From NCBI GenBank assembly GCA_001972305.1, contig BDDD01000054.1, positions 44,576 to 108,575 of the forward strand: a DNA stretch of 64,000 nt. The letters run 5' to 3'. The notes under the pieces are model-generated. The model saw only the letters and a program-made list of their open reading frames with translations, did not search any database and was not told where the DNA came from. Positions 45,490 through 56,594 of the stretch are shown here, piece after piece (within the stretch, counting starts at the first letter, position 1; every line of letters starts with the position of its first letter). The position numbers and the translations under genes were made by a program. The DNA comes from Cephalotus follicularis. Lineage: Eukaryota > Streptophyta > Magnoliopsida > Oxalidales > Cephalotaceae.

Positions 45490-48259
45490 TGTAACACCCC
45501 CGGACGGCGGGAGTCGATACGGGACATATCATACATAACCTATCAAAGCATATCATATCTTTTTTTATCATAAACTTAACTTTAACTGATCATAACATTA
45601 ATTTATTAGCCAAAACAGCCAAAAACGTGGCAGTCTTACCTTAACATTAAAACTTAACAATTTAACATATTAAGTAATTGCGGAAAAACTCAAAACATGA
45701 ATCCGGTTCCAAATTTAAAACATAAAAACATAATCATCAGTGTTTAAAACCACTAAACATAACATAGGGATCACACTCCTAGGGATCCAAAGACATAGGG
45801 TGGTCATCACTCAATCACACTTTCCCCCGCTGCTCCTGAAAACCTGCCGCATGGAAACAAAAACGCGGCTGAGCAAACCTCAGTACGGATAAGGGAATTA
45901 AAAATAGTAAACGATAATTTTAAAAGCAGTACGATACATAACATAAATCTTAAACAAATAAATAATCATAAAATCATATTTGTACTTTCATAAATCCAGA
46001 TAACTTTCGAAACAATTACGAAACATGTCATAAAATCATTTACGAATCATAGGTTATAAATCACAAATCATACCGAGTCACATACATATCACATAACATA
46101 AATTTGGCAAGGGAGGCGCTAATTCCACATGCCCACTAGAATTGTAGTGTACGACACTACACTAGTTAATTCTCACATATCATATATCAGATCAACCATC
46201 TGATCACATATTTGATCATTCACTAGATCACATATCATAAACTAGAATCGATTCATACGCCTCTATCATACATAGCGGATCCATAAATTCACCTCATGGG
46301 ATTTATTCATACACTCAGAGACGCTGTAGTCTAATCACACCGCTACGGAAGTGTCACGTCCCCGTGCTAGGCCCACGACGTGCCTATGGTACGCCCCGTA
46401 GGTGGGTACAATACTCAGTATTCATTTCAAAAATATTGATTTATCGAAATCAATTTAAAATCACATAAAATATGCTTTCACAAAGCATATCGGAAAACTG
46501 CTCACAACGGTATCATACATTTCATAACATATCGTATCATTTCATATCATATGTATAAAGTCAGAATCATTTAAAATGTCAAACCAACTTTATTTTCGAA
46601 ACGTGTGAAAACATTATCAATTTCATAAACGAAGAAGCATAGTAAAACTGTTTTCAGTTCGAAATATCAGATAGCCAAGGAACAGAAAATCCGTACCTTA
46701 TGCGTTTACAATGCACTTACGGGTAGACGATTCAAACGAATTACACTTGAAGCGCAACAATCTAAAAGGCATCCAAAATCATACGTATAAGAGTCTAAGG
46801 CACATCAGAAGCATTAAACAGACTCTTAACAGTGTTTGGTGAAGACTCGGATCGATTCGAGGATCAAACGAATTAAAACAGTTGAAAACAGTACATTTCT
46901 GGACAAAACAGTCGACTATTACAGAGCACCAGTCGACTGGGGAAGCTTGGCAGTCAACTAATCACAAGGGCCATCTGAATACTCAAATAACAATGCAAAC
47001 ATTCGACTGGTTCATACATCCAGTCGACTACTCAACCTAAGACAGTCGACTGTGTTCATATGGCAGTCGACTATTCATCCAATCCAGCCGACTATCCACG
47101 GGAACAGCTGACTGTTCTGGACGACAGAACAGTAGGAACTTTGACGATTTGATACAGAAACGTGTTCAAATGAATACAACATTAATCCAGTGACACAAGG
47201 ACATAAACATATGACCATATATGACTCTTAGGTGACATAAAAACACATAATCGACATAGAAACAGTTGGACAGTGGTTTAGTTTTAGGAGAAAACAAGAA
47301 GATATGCATACTCATATGTCCAGACTCTGTCCATAATCATTTACAGATGTTATAAAACCAGTTTGTGACAAGTCATGGTACACAAAACATGCTGACAACC
47401 TACTAATACCATGACAGAACATCTATATACACAGGAGATCAAAACCAATGGACAGTAGGAACATAAAACTCAAATTACAACATTGCAGCAAAGCCATAGC
47501 AGAAAGGAAAACTGACCTGTAGTGGTATAAAGGACACAGAAAAAAGTAGGAGGAACACTAACACACAATCACAATCAGCTGTGAACAAAACAGAGACCAA
47601 AGAAAAACCAAAACAAGGACATACTTAGCAAACCAAATGAATTTAACTCAAAAGAACAACCAAAGGATTGCATTTACCTCTTCAGACCAGAGGAAACGAT
47701 TACACAGCAGCTTACACAGACACCACAAGGCAGAATTCGGTAATGGCACTTTGCAGGAAAAGAAGAAGGCAAATATAGAATGACAATGGCACTCACAAAA
47801 GGAAAAAGGGGGACCAAATCTGCTCAAAAGGGAAGAAAGGAGGATTTCAAGGGATTAGAAAAGGAAAACAAGATTGAAAACGAGTAGAATTAATGAAGGA
47901 GAGAGAGAGAGCTTCGGGAGAAGGAGGAGAAAGAAATAGTAAGGAAGAAGAAAATAGGAAAGAAAAGGAAAAATGAAGAAAATAAAAAAATAAAAAGAAA
48001 TAATTAAAATAAATAAAATAAAAGGATTTTTAAAATAAGAATAATTGTTTTAATAAAATAAGTTTTTGATTAAATGAATTAAAAATCCAAACCCAATCAT
48101 GACATAACATACCCAAAATTCAGACTGGTATCAGTCAGCCCAAATCACATAAGCCCAAAATGCAGAGCAACCGGACTTTAAAATTAAACACAATTAAAAA
48201 GCCCGAACACAAACACATAAAATTCGTAAAACACATTTACGAACAAGCAGGGTATTACA
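45490..48259 (-). mobile_element. Solo LTR S4 in element F LTR
   Basis: 2770 bp between exact 5-bp duplications ATTTA (45485-45489 and 48260-48264). The minus strand starts TGTAATACCCTG and ends GGGGTGTTACA. No coding region. It has one CAGTCGACTG-type array (46908-47130) and an acceptor-like TTTTCAG (minus, near 45836). The orientation is inferred from that block. Its family differs from D and F although the motif flavour is the same. Confidence 0.85.
46908..47130. repeat. GTCGAC palindrome array, flavour CAGTCGACTG (S4)
   Basis: About eight units such as ACAGTCGACTATTAC, CCAGTCGACTGGGG, CCAGTCGACTACTC and ACAGTCGACTGTGTT. Confidence 0.8.
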
Positions 48260-48301
48260 ATTTAAGCCTAAACTATATCTAATATCAACAATTTTTCTCC
48301 T

Positions 48302-48420
48302 AACAGTCGACTGTTCATAAGAATAGCCGGCTGTTTACATTGAGCAGTTGACTGTTTGTCCTTAATAGTCGGCTGTTTACATTGAGTAGTCGACTGTTAG
48401 GCTCAATAGTCGACTGTTTT
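48302..48420 (-). repeat. GTCGAC palindrome array 2 (element F 3' LTR), CAGTCGACTG flavour
   Basis: ACAGTCGACTGTTCA, AATAGCCGGCTGTTT, TAGTCGACTGTTAG and AATAGTCGACTGTTTT, six or seven units in all. Confidence 0.8.
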
Positions 48421-49334
48421 GCCCAGAAAAATGACAGGCAATAGTTTAACAGAAACAGAGTATGCATGTTCACATTCTAGTTCAAACGAATTAGTAGCAT
48501 GCAATCATATAGCAATTATCCATACATGATATACATACTATATCTTCAAGAACATGTCAACACCCCTACTTCAATCGCTATCCCAGAATCAAATTGGATT
48601 GATTCTTCTCTTTATGTTCCAACTTCAACTCAACACCAATAGTCCATTAGTTTAATGCTATTGGTGCATGTTGACAGGCATGTAGAATGGAAATCAGTAA
48701 CTATATATGGTTGACTAACTACCATACCAGTACTAAAATCAAACCAGCAACTTACCAGAGAGATTCTAAGCCTCAAACTCACTTTGAGTTCCAAAACTCT
48801 TTATACCAACTCAACTCCAATTCCAGAAATTGAATCTATGCATGCATGTTAACCAGGAGATATAATATCAATTTATTGTGTTTATACTATTGTTGAGCCA
48901 TGGTAACATAAGTAACTTAAACCATTGACTTACCAGGGAGAATCAAGCTCCAACCTCCACTTTGAACTCACTAGCTCCAATATGCAAGTTCAAAAATTAC
49001 TCCACCATAATCCTCTCTTCTCAGTGTTTCTAGCACTCCAATCAAGCTCTCAGCAGCTGATATAGAAGGCTTAAATGCTTAGAAATTCGTCATATTCCAT
49101 TAACTAAAATCTCCAGCATTTTCCTTTCTCTCTCTCACATGCATATTTCCTTACTCCTTCCAATTTCTGTTTTGCAGGTTTGCAGGTCTGCAGATGGAAT
49201 AGAGCACATGCAAGACACCACTCTTGCATGTTACACAGCTGGTGGCACGCATCAGTCCTGCTCGACACGTTTATGACACTTGTCAGCAACTGCCACTGTC
49301 CTGTTTCACACGCCATGTACAGACACTTGACTGT

Positions 49335-49405
49335 GTTTAACCGACAGTCGACTGTCCACTTATGGTAGACCAGTCGACTGTTACCCTGTGATAGTCGACT
49401 GAAAT
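49335..49405 (-). repeat. GTCGAC palindrome array 1 (element F 3' LTR), CAGTCGACTG flavour
   Basis: ACAGTCGACTGTCC, CCAGTCGACTGTTAC and ATAGTCGACTGAAA on the U3 side of the minus-strand LTR. Confidence 0.78.
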
Positions 49406-49606
49406 GCCAATTTCCCGATCCTTTACTCTTTACCCTTCCAACTTGCAACTTAATTCAATTGACCCTTAACTTATACATCCAATTCAACCTTCAACAATTT
49501 TAAAATAACCACAATTCATATAACAATTGGACATTAAATCTCAATATAATGCATATTTTATTCAACATTGTACAATATACATTAATTGAAAGTTGTCGTT
49601 ATTACA

Positions 49607-49619
49607 TTCCCCCCTCCCT
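49607..49619 (-). other. Polypurine tract (element F)
   Basis: AGGGAGGGGGGAA on the minus strand, directly before TGTAATAACG. Confidence 0.85.
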
Positions 49620-49653
49620 AAAGAAAATTTGTCCCCGAATTTAGCTTTTACAT

Positions 49654-50850
49654 TCAGAACAAGTGAGGAAATGTTTCCATCATCTCAGCTTCACATTCCC
49701 AGGTTACTTCTTCAACCCAGTGAAACTGCCACAATACTTTTACCATAGGAATAGTCTTTTTCCTCAGTACCTTCTCCATCCGATCCACAATCCTCGTCGG
49801 CCTCTCTTCATAAGATAAGTTATCACTCATGAATCCAGGGTCGTAGCTCAATATGTGAGATGGGTCGGGTACATATTTTCGTAGCATGGAAACATGAAAT
49901 ATGTTATACACGTTCAAAAAATTGGGCAATAGTGCAATCTGATATGCCACTTCCCCCACTCCCTCCAATATCTCATAAGGTCCAATGTACCTTGGAGCCA
50001 ACTTCCTATTGAGGCCAAAACGGTGTATCCCTTTTGAAGGCGAGATCTTCAGAAAAACATGACCCCCCTTCTCAAATTCTTGCTTCCTCCTATTTATGTC
50101 GGAGTAACTCTTTTGCCGGCTCTGTGTAGCTAGTAACCTCTTCTTGATCACTTCCACTTTATCACTAGTCTCTTGCACCAAGTCTGGTCCCATCACTTAT
50201 TTCTCACCGACCTCGTCCCAGCAAATAGGAGATCCACACTTCCTCCCATACAAGGCTTCATAAGGAGCCATCCCAAAGCTGGTATTGTACCTGTTGTTGT
50301 AAGAGAACTCAATCAGTGACAGATGATCCTCCCAACTCCCAGCAAAACCAATCATACAAGCCCGCGACATATCTTCAAGAGTCTGAATGGCAAGCTCGGA
50401 CTATTTGTCGGTTTGTGGGTGAAACGCAGTACTGAAGTTCAAGGTTGTTCCCATCGCTGCTTGGAACCTCTTCCAGAACCTTGAAGTGAATCTCGCATCA
50501 CGGTCACAAACATTACTGACCAGCACTCCATGCAATCTCACTATCTCCTGGTTATACAATATAGCCAACTTCTTGATAGAATACATCATGTTCATTGGAA
50601 GAAAGTGAGCAGACTTGGTGAGTCTGTCCACTACAACCCACACTGCTTCGTGCTGATTTTTTGATCTCTGTAATCCCGACACGAAGTCCACGGTCACATG
50701 CTACCATTTCCACTCAACCACTGGTAACGATTGTAGCAGTCCCTCAGGTTTCTGATTTTTAGCCTTCGCTCTCTGACATGTCAAACATCTTGCTACATAT
50801 TCGGCAATCTCTATTTTCATACCACTCCACCAGTAGTTTCTTTTAAGGTC
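49654..50850 (-). pseudogene. Element F integrase with chromodomain-like end
   Basis: Core near 50401-50697: TVDFVSGLQRSKNQHEAVWV, VCDRDARFTSRFW, TAFHPQTDK. C-terminal block 49654-50196: GGHVFLKISPSKGIHRFGL, RYIGPYEILEGVGEVAYQIA, TIPMVKVLWQFHWVEEVTWE and FPHLF. The zinc-finger part lies near 50760-50840. Broken in a few places. Confidence 0.83.
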
Positions 50851-50904
50851 ATGCCAGATCTTAGAACTTCCTAGATGAATACTGTAATTAGACTTGTGGG
50901 CTTG

Positions 50905-52400
50905 CTACAGTAGCTCACCTCTGATGCTCTCGTCATTCGGAACACATTCCCTTCCTTGGAACCTCAATATACCATCAGTATGAATGGAGAATTCAGAATA
51001 AGTGCCCAAATTTTCATGAATACTCCATAACTCGGTGTCACTGAACTGAGCAGTCAGAATACGGTCTAGAAGTTTTGGTTGTGCCCTAAGATTCACCACA
51101 ATAACTCCTCGGGAAACCATGAACGGATTCCATCTATAAAATTCCTCCAATAGCTTCCACTGTGAAACCATTGCACCAGCAATCATTGGCTTGCGACTCA
51201 GTGCATCCACCACTACATTTGCCTTTCCTGGGTGGTATTGAATGTTGCAGTTATAATCATTAAAGAACTCCACCCATCATCTCTGTCTCATGTTGAGCTC
51301 CTTCTTGGAAAACAAATACTTTAAAATTTTATGGTCAATGAAGATCTTAAATTGAGCACCATAGAGATAGTGTCTCCATTTCTGTAAAGCAAACATTATG
51401 GCTGCCAACTCAAGATCATGTACGGGATAATTTTCTTCGTACAGCTTCAACTTTCTCGATGCATATGCAATAACCCTACCATGTTTCATAAGGACGCATC
51501 CCAATCCCTTCCCAGAAGCATCAGTATAAACAGTAAAACCCTCATTACCCTCCGGTAATGCCAACACTGGAGCCGAAATCAACCGACTCCTCAACTCCTG
51601 GAAACATGCCTCACATTAATCGTCCCACACAAAACTTGACTTCTTCTGGGTCAACCGTGTCAATGGTGTAGCAAGCTTCGAAAACCCCTTGATGAACCTT
51701 CTGTAATAGCCAGCCAATCCCAAGAAGCTACGAACCTCAGTAACGCTCCTCAGTTGGGGCCAATCAACAATACTCCCTATCTTCGAAGGATCCACCGACT
51801 ATCCTTCACTCGACACAATGTGACCAAGGAAGGTCACATGATCCAGCCAAAACTCACACTTACTGAATTGGACGAATAACTGTTCCTTTCGCAATGTCTG
51901 CAACACAATCCTCAAATGCTGCATATGCTCCTCAATATTCCTCGAATAAATCAGGATGTCATCTAAGAATATAATGAAAAACTGGTCAAGATAGGGCTGG
52001 AACACTCTGTTCATCAAACACATAAAGGCTGCAGGAGCATTCGTCAAACCAAATGACAGTATCAGAAATTCATAGTGCCCATATCTGGTTCAAAATGCAG
52101 TCTTCTCCACATCACCTTCTCGAATCCTCAACTGATGATAACCTGTCCTCAGGTCAAGTTTGGAGAATACAATTGAGCCTTGCAATGGGTCGAACAACTC
52201 CTCAATATGTGACAGAGGATACTTGTTCTTCACAGTTACCTGATTCAGCAGCCTGTAATCGATGCTCGCATCGATCCATCCTTCGTTTTCACAAACAGGA
52301 CCGGTGCTCCCCACGGTGACACACTCGGTCTGATAAAGCCCTTATCAAGATAATCCTGTAATTGAATCTTCAACACCTTCAATTCAGCAGGAGCCATTTA
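50905..52400 (-). pseudogene. Element F reverse transcriptase and RNase H region
   Basis: Reverse transcriptase: [20 protein letters not shown] (near 52230), [19 protein letters not shown] and FLDDILIYS (near 51965). RNase [21 protein letters not shown] (near 51510) and [16 protein letters not shown] (near 51210). Broken in several places. Confidence 0.85.
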
Positions 52401-53505
52401 GTACAGAGCTTTGGATATAGGAACAGTCCCAGACATTAGTTCAATATTGAACTCTACATCTCTCTCCGGCGGCAATGAAGTAAGATCACCTGGAAATAAG
52501 TCAGGAAAATCACATACAATAGGAACTTGCTCAATACTAGGCGTACCTTTTGTATGATCAATCACATACGGTAAATAGCCTTCGCATCCTTGCTTGAGAT
52601 ACTTATGTGCTCGAGTATACGAAATGATCGAAGCAGAAACATTCTTCTCTCTGATAAACTTGCACTCAATCCCATCCCGAAGATAAAAGGTCATCATCTT
52701 GTTATAGCAATCAACACAAGCATGATGAACGTACAGCAAGTCCATCCCCAAGATCACATCGAAATCCCGGATAGGCAATACTATTAAATCAGCAGGTAAT
52801 TGAACCCCAGCTACCGTGATCTTACAATTATTCATTATAGTATCGGACAGAAGACAAGTACCAGCTGGAGTACTCACCTCCAATACATAAGGAAAACTAG
52901 AACACACACCATGCAAGTTGCAAGCAAAATAAGATGCAATGAATGAAGGTGTAGCACCAGGATCAATCAACACATGAGCTAATATGCCATATATGAAAAT
53001 GGTACCTCCCACGACAAAAGTAGATTCTGCCACATCATCTTTAGTTAAGGTATAGACCCTGCCTTTCACAATCCCCTTTCCAGTATCCCTTCGTGGTTGG
53101 GCAGCCGCAACACTACCACTAGCACTAGCATCTCCTTGTTGGCCACGTGCTTGATCCCTCATCATTGGACAACCATTCAGCATATGCTCTTGTGAGCCAC
53201 ACCTCAAGCATTTGCCCATCTTTTTCCAGCAATCATTCTCATCATGGTTTTGGCGACCATAGAAACTACATCCACCCGAATTCTGTTGACCATTTCGGTT
53301 AGGAGTTCTTGATCGTGAATTACTGTATCGAGAACCTCATTGACCCTTGTTACAAGACTTTGATGATTTAGCATGATTATTATTTCCCTGCCCTTGTGAT
53401 TGTGCATGCCTCGATTGATTAGCACGAGACCGCAACACTCTCCTTTCATTTGCATCGGCCTCTAGAATCCTTTCCCTTTCAGAAATATCTACAAAAGAAG
53501 TTAGC
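52398..53505 (-). pseudogene. Element F protease and gag C-terminus
   Basis: Zinc knuckle CLRCGSQEHMLNGC (near 53190), a glycine-rich linker, protease motif VLIDPGATPSF (near 52970), LIVLPIRDFDVILGMDLL and PISKAL, the lead-in to reverse transcriptase. The gag upstream of 53505 is split by Copia E and continues at 63026. A near-copy of 53010-53505 lies at 61379-61879. Confidence 0.82.
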
Positions 53506-54318
53506 TGTGAATAAACTACAATATTACAATCAAAGTGTAGAGAATGATGTTTGTTCTTAACCTCTCTAAAGGTTGGATTTTACAAAATAAATTCTCTCAA
53601 TCTAAGTGGGAACAAATATAGGCTAAAATACACGACAAGAGCTTTTGAGATGAACTTTCACGATCTTTGAATGCTTGTGGTGTTTTTGCTTGATTGATCT
53701 TTGTATATGTTGTCTATTCTATATTTCTTGTTGTCTCTCTTCAAAAAACCACTGTATATAGCCGTTTCTTGCCTTAGAAATCCGTTGGATGTGTCTTGAA
53801 ACTTGTTGCTTCAAAAATGGTGCATCAAAACAGTGCAAAGTGTCGACTATGTGCCTCAAAGCGTCGCCGCTTATATGACCATTGGGAATTTTAATTTGAA
53901 TTTGTCTAGTCAAAGCGCAGGCGTTCTGGATGCAGGAGTCGACTGTTTCCTTAAAGTGCTTACGTTTTGTGTTGAGCATCGTCGCTTTTGTCAAATTGAT
54001 TGGTTCCAAGAAGTCTCTGTTTTTAACCGCTGACTTAAGGTCTCAAAGTGCAGACACTCTGAATTCAAGCGCAGACGCTTCTATTTAGGCGTTGACGGTT
54101 TGGACATTTATTTCTTTCCTCCGAACGCTTCAACGGTTGACGCTTTGTTCCTTGCCTCGACTGTTGCACAAAGCGCTGACACTCATCAACACTTTAAGCT
54201 GTTTCTGCAATTTTTCTTACTGTTTTGCGCATTCTATGTTTTTCTTGCACATAAAGAAACTTGGTTAAAACACAAATATGTTATCATCAAAACTAGGATT
54301 GAGACATAAGTGTCAACA
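53506..54318 (-). repeat. Element E 3' LTR
   Basis: The minus strand starts TGTTGACACTTATG after the polypurine tract and ends at TTATTCACA. It matches 61880-63025 but is shorter (813 against 1146 bp). It carries GCGTCGACGC-type motifs at 53838-54185. Confidence 0.83.
53838..54185 (-). repeat. GTCGAC-type motif array in element E 3' LTR
   Basis: AAGTGTCGACTATG, AAGCGTCGCCGCTTA, GGAGTCGACTGTTT, AGGCGTTGACGGTTT and AAGCGCTGACACTC. More degenerate than in the Gypsy LTRs. Confidence 0.65.
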
Positions 54319-54332
54319 ATCTCCCCCTTTTT
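54319..54332 (-). other. Polypurine tract (element E)
   Basis: AAAAAGGGGGAGAT on the minus strand, directly before TGTTGACAC. This is the typical SIRE-type junction. Confidence 0.85.
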
Positions 54333-54968
54333 GATGATGACAAAAATTGTTTCATTTAAACATAGATTGTATAACTTAAAACATAACAAATAATGCACAA
54401 ACTTATTCATGTATATATGCTCCCCCTTAATTCATTATCTCCCCCTTAGTTAAACAACGGGTGTTTACTTTGTCATTATTTCCCCATATTTTTTCATACT
54501 TTCTCCCCATTTTTGTTATCATTTCAAAAAGGGTTTAAGTTGTTATAATCAAACAAATTTTTTGTTATAAAACAATGTCATTCACATTGGATGTTAAAAA
54601 CTATAACTTTTAATCATTTATATTGCAGACTAAGCATTCAGAAACATAGTCATTACATATTTCAATTTCAATAGCATAGTATGATGAATGAACACAATAA
54701 CATCAATTTCAAATTCATTCATGACATTATATGATGTACAAAAGGAAACATTCCAAACTCATAAGTTCATATTCCATACTTCAAACCATCACAAGTTTTA
54801 CAAATCGAAATTAAAATAGTACATAGGCATAAAATGCATAATGGAATATTACGAAGTTGTTGATCACATTACACTTTCACATTACAAACTTTTAGTACCA
54901 CAAATCACAAAATGTTTTCCATAGCAAGATATTACATCATCATAATATGCAAAATGATATGCATGAGC
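54333..54968 (-). other. Non-coding stretch between accessory ORF and polypurine tract (element E)
   Basis: AT-rich and without a frame of note. Pieces of CTCCCCCTT recur at 54419-54450. It is the 3' untranslated part of the element. Confidence 0.5.
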
Positions 54969-56354
54969 TTAGTCGTTCATTTGAGTGTCTTCATTTTCTC
55001 CACCCATATCTCCCTCCAAGTCATCAGTTGCTCCAGCATCTCGGTGAATGTCATCGTTGTCATGGCTCGAAGAGGAGGAGATTAGGCCTTCGTAGCCAAT
55101 TATCCCCGTTTCTGCAAATTTCTTTGCCATTCTCTTTTGCCTTCTTTTAACCGATTGAACATTCACTTTCATGTCTTGAACATTTTGCTGTAGGCCTTTA
55201 ATTGCATCCAAGATCTCTTCTAGTTTGGTTCTTGGTAGGTTGATATCCGGTGTTTGCTCAACTTGAGGTTCTCTTGGTTCATTTTGTGCTTCATCGCCCA
55301 TTTCTGCTTCTCCTTTGTCTTCAACGACTCTATTCGAGTCCTGTTCTCTTGGGATCCAGGTTCCAAGCCGCTTATGCTTTTTAAAGCCCATTCTTCCCAG
55401 GGTTCCTTTGCCTAACTTGTCAACACTCTGGAGTGGGTGATTTATTTCTTCAGTTAGGTCAATTTTGAAAAATAGAAGGATTTTGGTGATGATGTTGCTA
55501 TAACCCAGTCTGGCATTTTCTCGGTCATGGATTGCGTGCATGTGATTGATTATAAGATAAGGCACACTGATTTTCTTTCCAGTGATGAGGTGACACATAG
55601 TATACGCCTCCATGTGTGTTACCTCATCGAATCCACCAGCCTTAGGCAAAATGTGTGTTCAAATAGCTCGATGTAGAAACCTATGATGTAGACTAAGGTT
55701 TCTAGTATACATACGTTGCATAAAATCGGCATTTTCTCCTAATAGAAACTTAACACATTCTTCTTTGTCAAAATCGTCATTTATCAACCAATTTCTTTGA
55801 TTCCAACCGCTTGGACCTTCTCGTGGGATCCCTAGAATATTTGCTAAAGTTGACTCATCAAATGCTATCTCCGAATTCTTAACTTTTGTGGTTAAGTCTA
55901 CCATAGATGTGGCTAGTATGTGAACATAAAATTCCTTGATTAGTTCTGGAAAGCTAGGCAAATTGATTGAAAATAAGGGTTCTAACCCTTGTGCACTTAG
56001 CCATTCAGCAATGGGAAAACCCTCATTGTTCCAGAAATTGAAATCCAACACTTTACCTACTAGAATCTTGCGATTGAAATAGGCTTCAGGATACCTGGAG
56101 AGTGAAGGAACGACCTCTGGTGTGACTGGCTGTGAAGTTACAACCTTTCCTTTGCGTCCAAATGAGTTTCTCCTCTTGCTAGGCCCTTCCCCAGCTTGAG
56201 TGTTCTTGGTGTTAGGCATGGTTTGTGTTAGTTTGAGATTTAACAGGGATTTTTGAATGCAAGGAGGCACAAAATCTCCAGAGACAGTGGTTTTAGAGTT
56301 AGGGATTTGATTTTTTTGGGGTAAAATGTGTTGACAGACGGTGCTTTCTATCAT
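54969..56354 (-). pseudogene. Element E accessory ORF (plant-transposon-protein type), broken
   Basis: It lies downstream of pol, where SIRE/Maximus elements keep an extra ORF. The first part reads GRKGKVVTSQPVTP, YPEAYFNRKILVGKVLDFNF, EWLSAQGLEPLFSINLPSFP, EFYVHILA and STLANILGIP; this resembles the family listed as putative plant transposon protein. The second part has FDEVTHMEAYTMCHLITGKK, a coiled-coil-like LEEILDAIKGLQQNVQDMK and an acidic tail. I see no signal peptide or clear membrane helix, so it does not look like an envelope. Function unknown. Confidence 0.7.
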
Positions 56355-56364
56355 AAAATACGAC

Positions 56365-56480
56365 TAAAGCGTCGACGGAGTATAGGGAGGCGTCGGCGCT
56401 TTGCTCACTTTCCCCAATTCAAACCCTAATTTTTGTGTAAAGCGCTGACGCTTTAATGACAGACATCGGCGCTTTCCTCT
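56365..56480 (-). repeat. GTCGAC-type motifs between pol and accessory ORF of element E
   Basis: AAAGCGTCGACGGAG, GGCGTCGGCGCTTTG, AAAGCGCTGACGCTTTA and CATCGGCGCTTTC, in the spacer just upstream of the accessory ORF. Same flavour as in its LTRs. Confidence 0.65.
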
Positions 56481-56594
56481 GTTTTCTGTCGATTTTTCAT
56501 AAACGTGCATGAATGAATGCAAATGATGCATTAATGAACAAACAAGCATATTAAGCAAACATATATTATCACACCAATCATATAAACATGTCAA

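Larger units (their letters stand above)
44121..49606 (-). repeat. Element F 3' LTR, interrupted by solo LTR S4
   Basis: The minus strand starts TGTAATAACGAC and ends GAGGTGTGACA. Without S4 it is about 2710 bp. CAGTCGACTG-type arrays at 49335-49405 and 48302-48420. Donor-like GAAGTAGGGG (minus, 48569) and TTTCAG|ATTAAG (minus, 44502) bound an intron-like interval. Confidence 0.85.

Noticed and set aside
54969-56354. A host nuclear gene downstream of element E
   Set aside because: It lies between pol and the polypurine tract of E, in the same orientation, which is the known place of SIRE extra ORFs.
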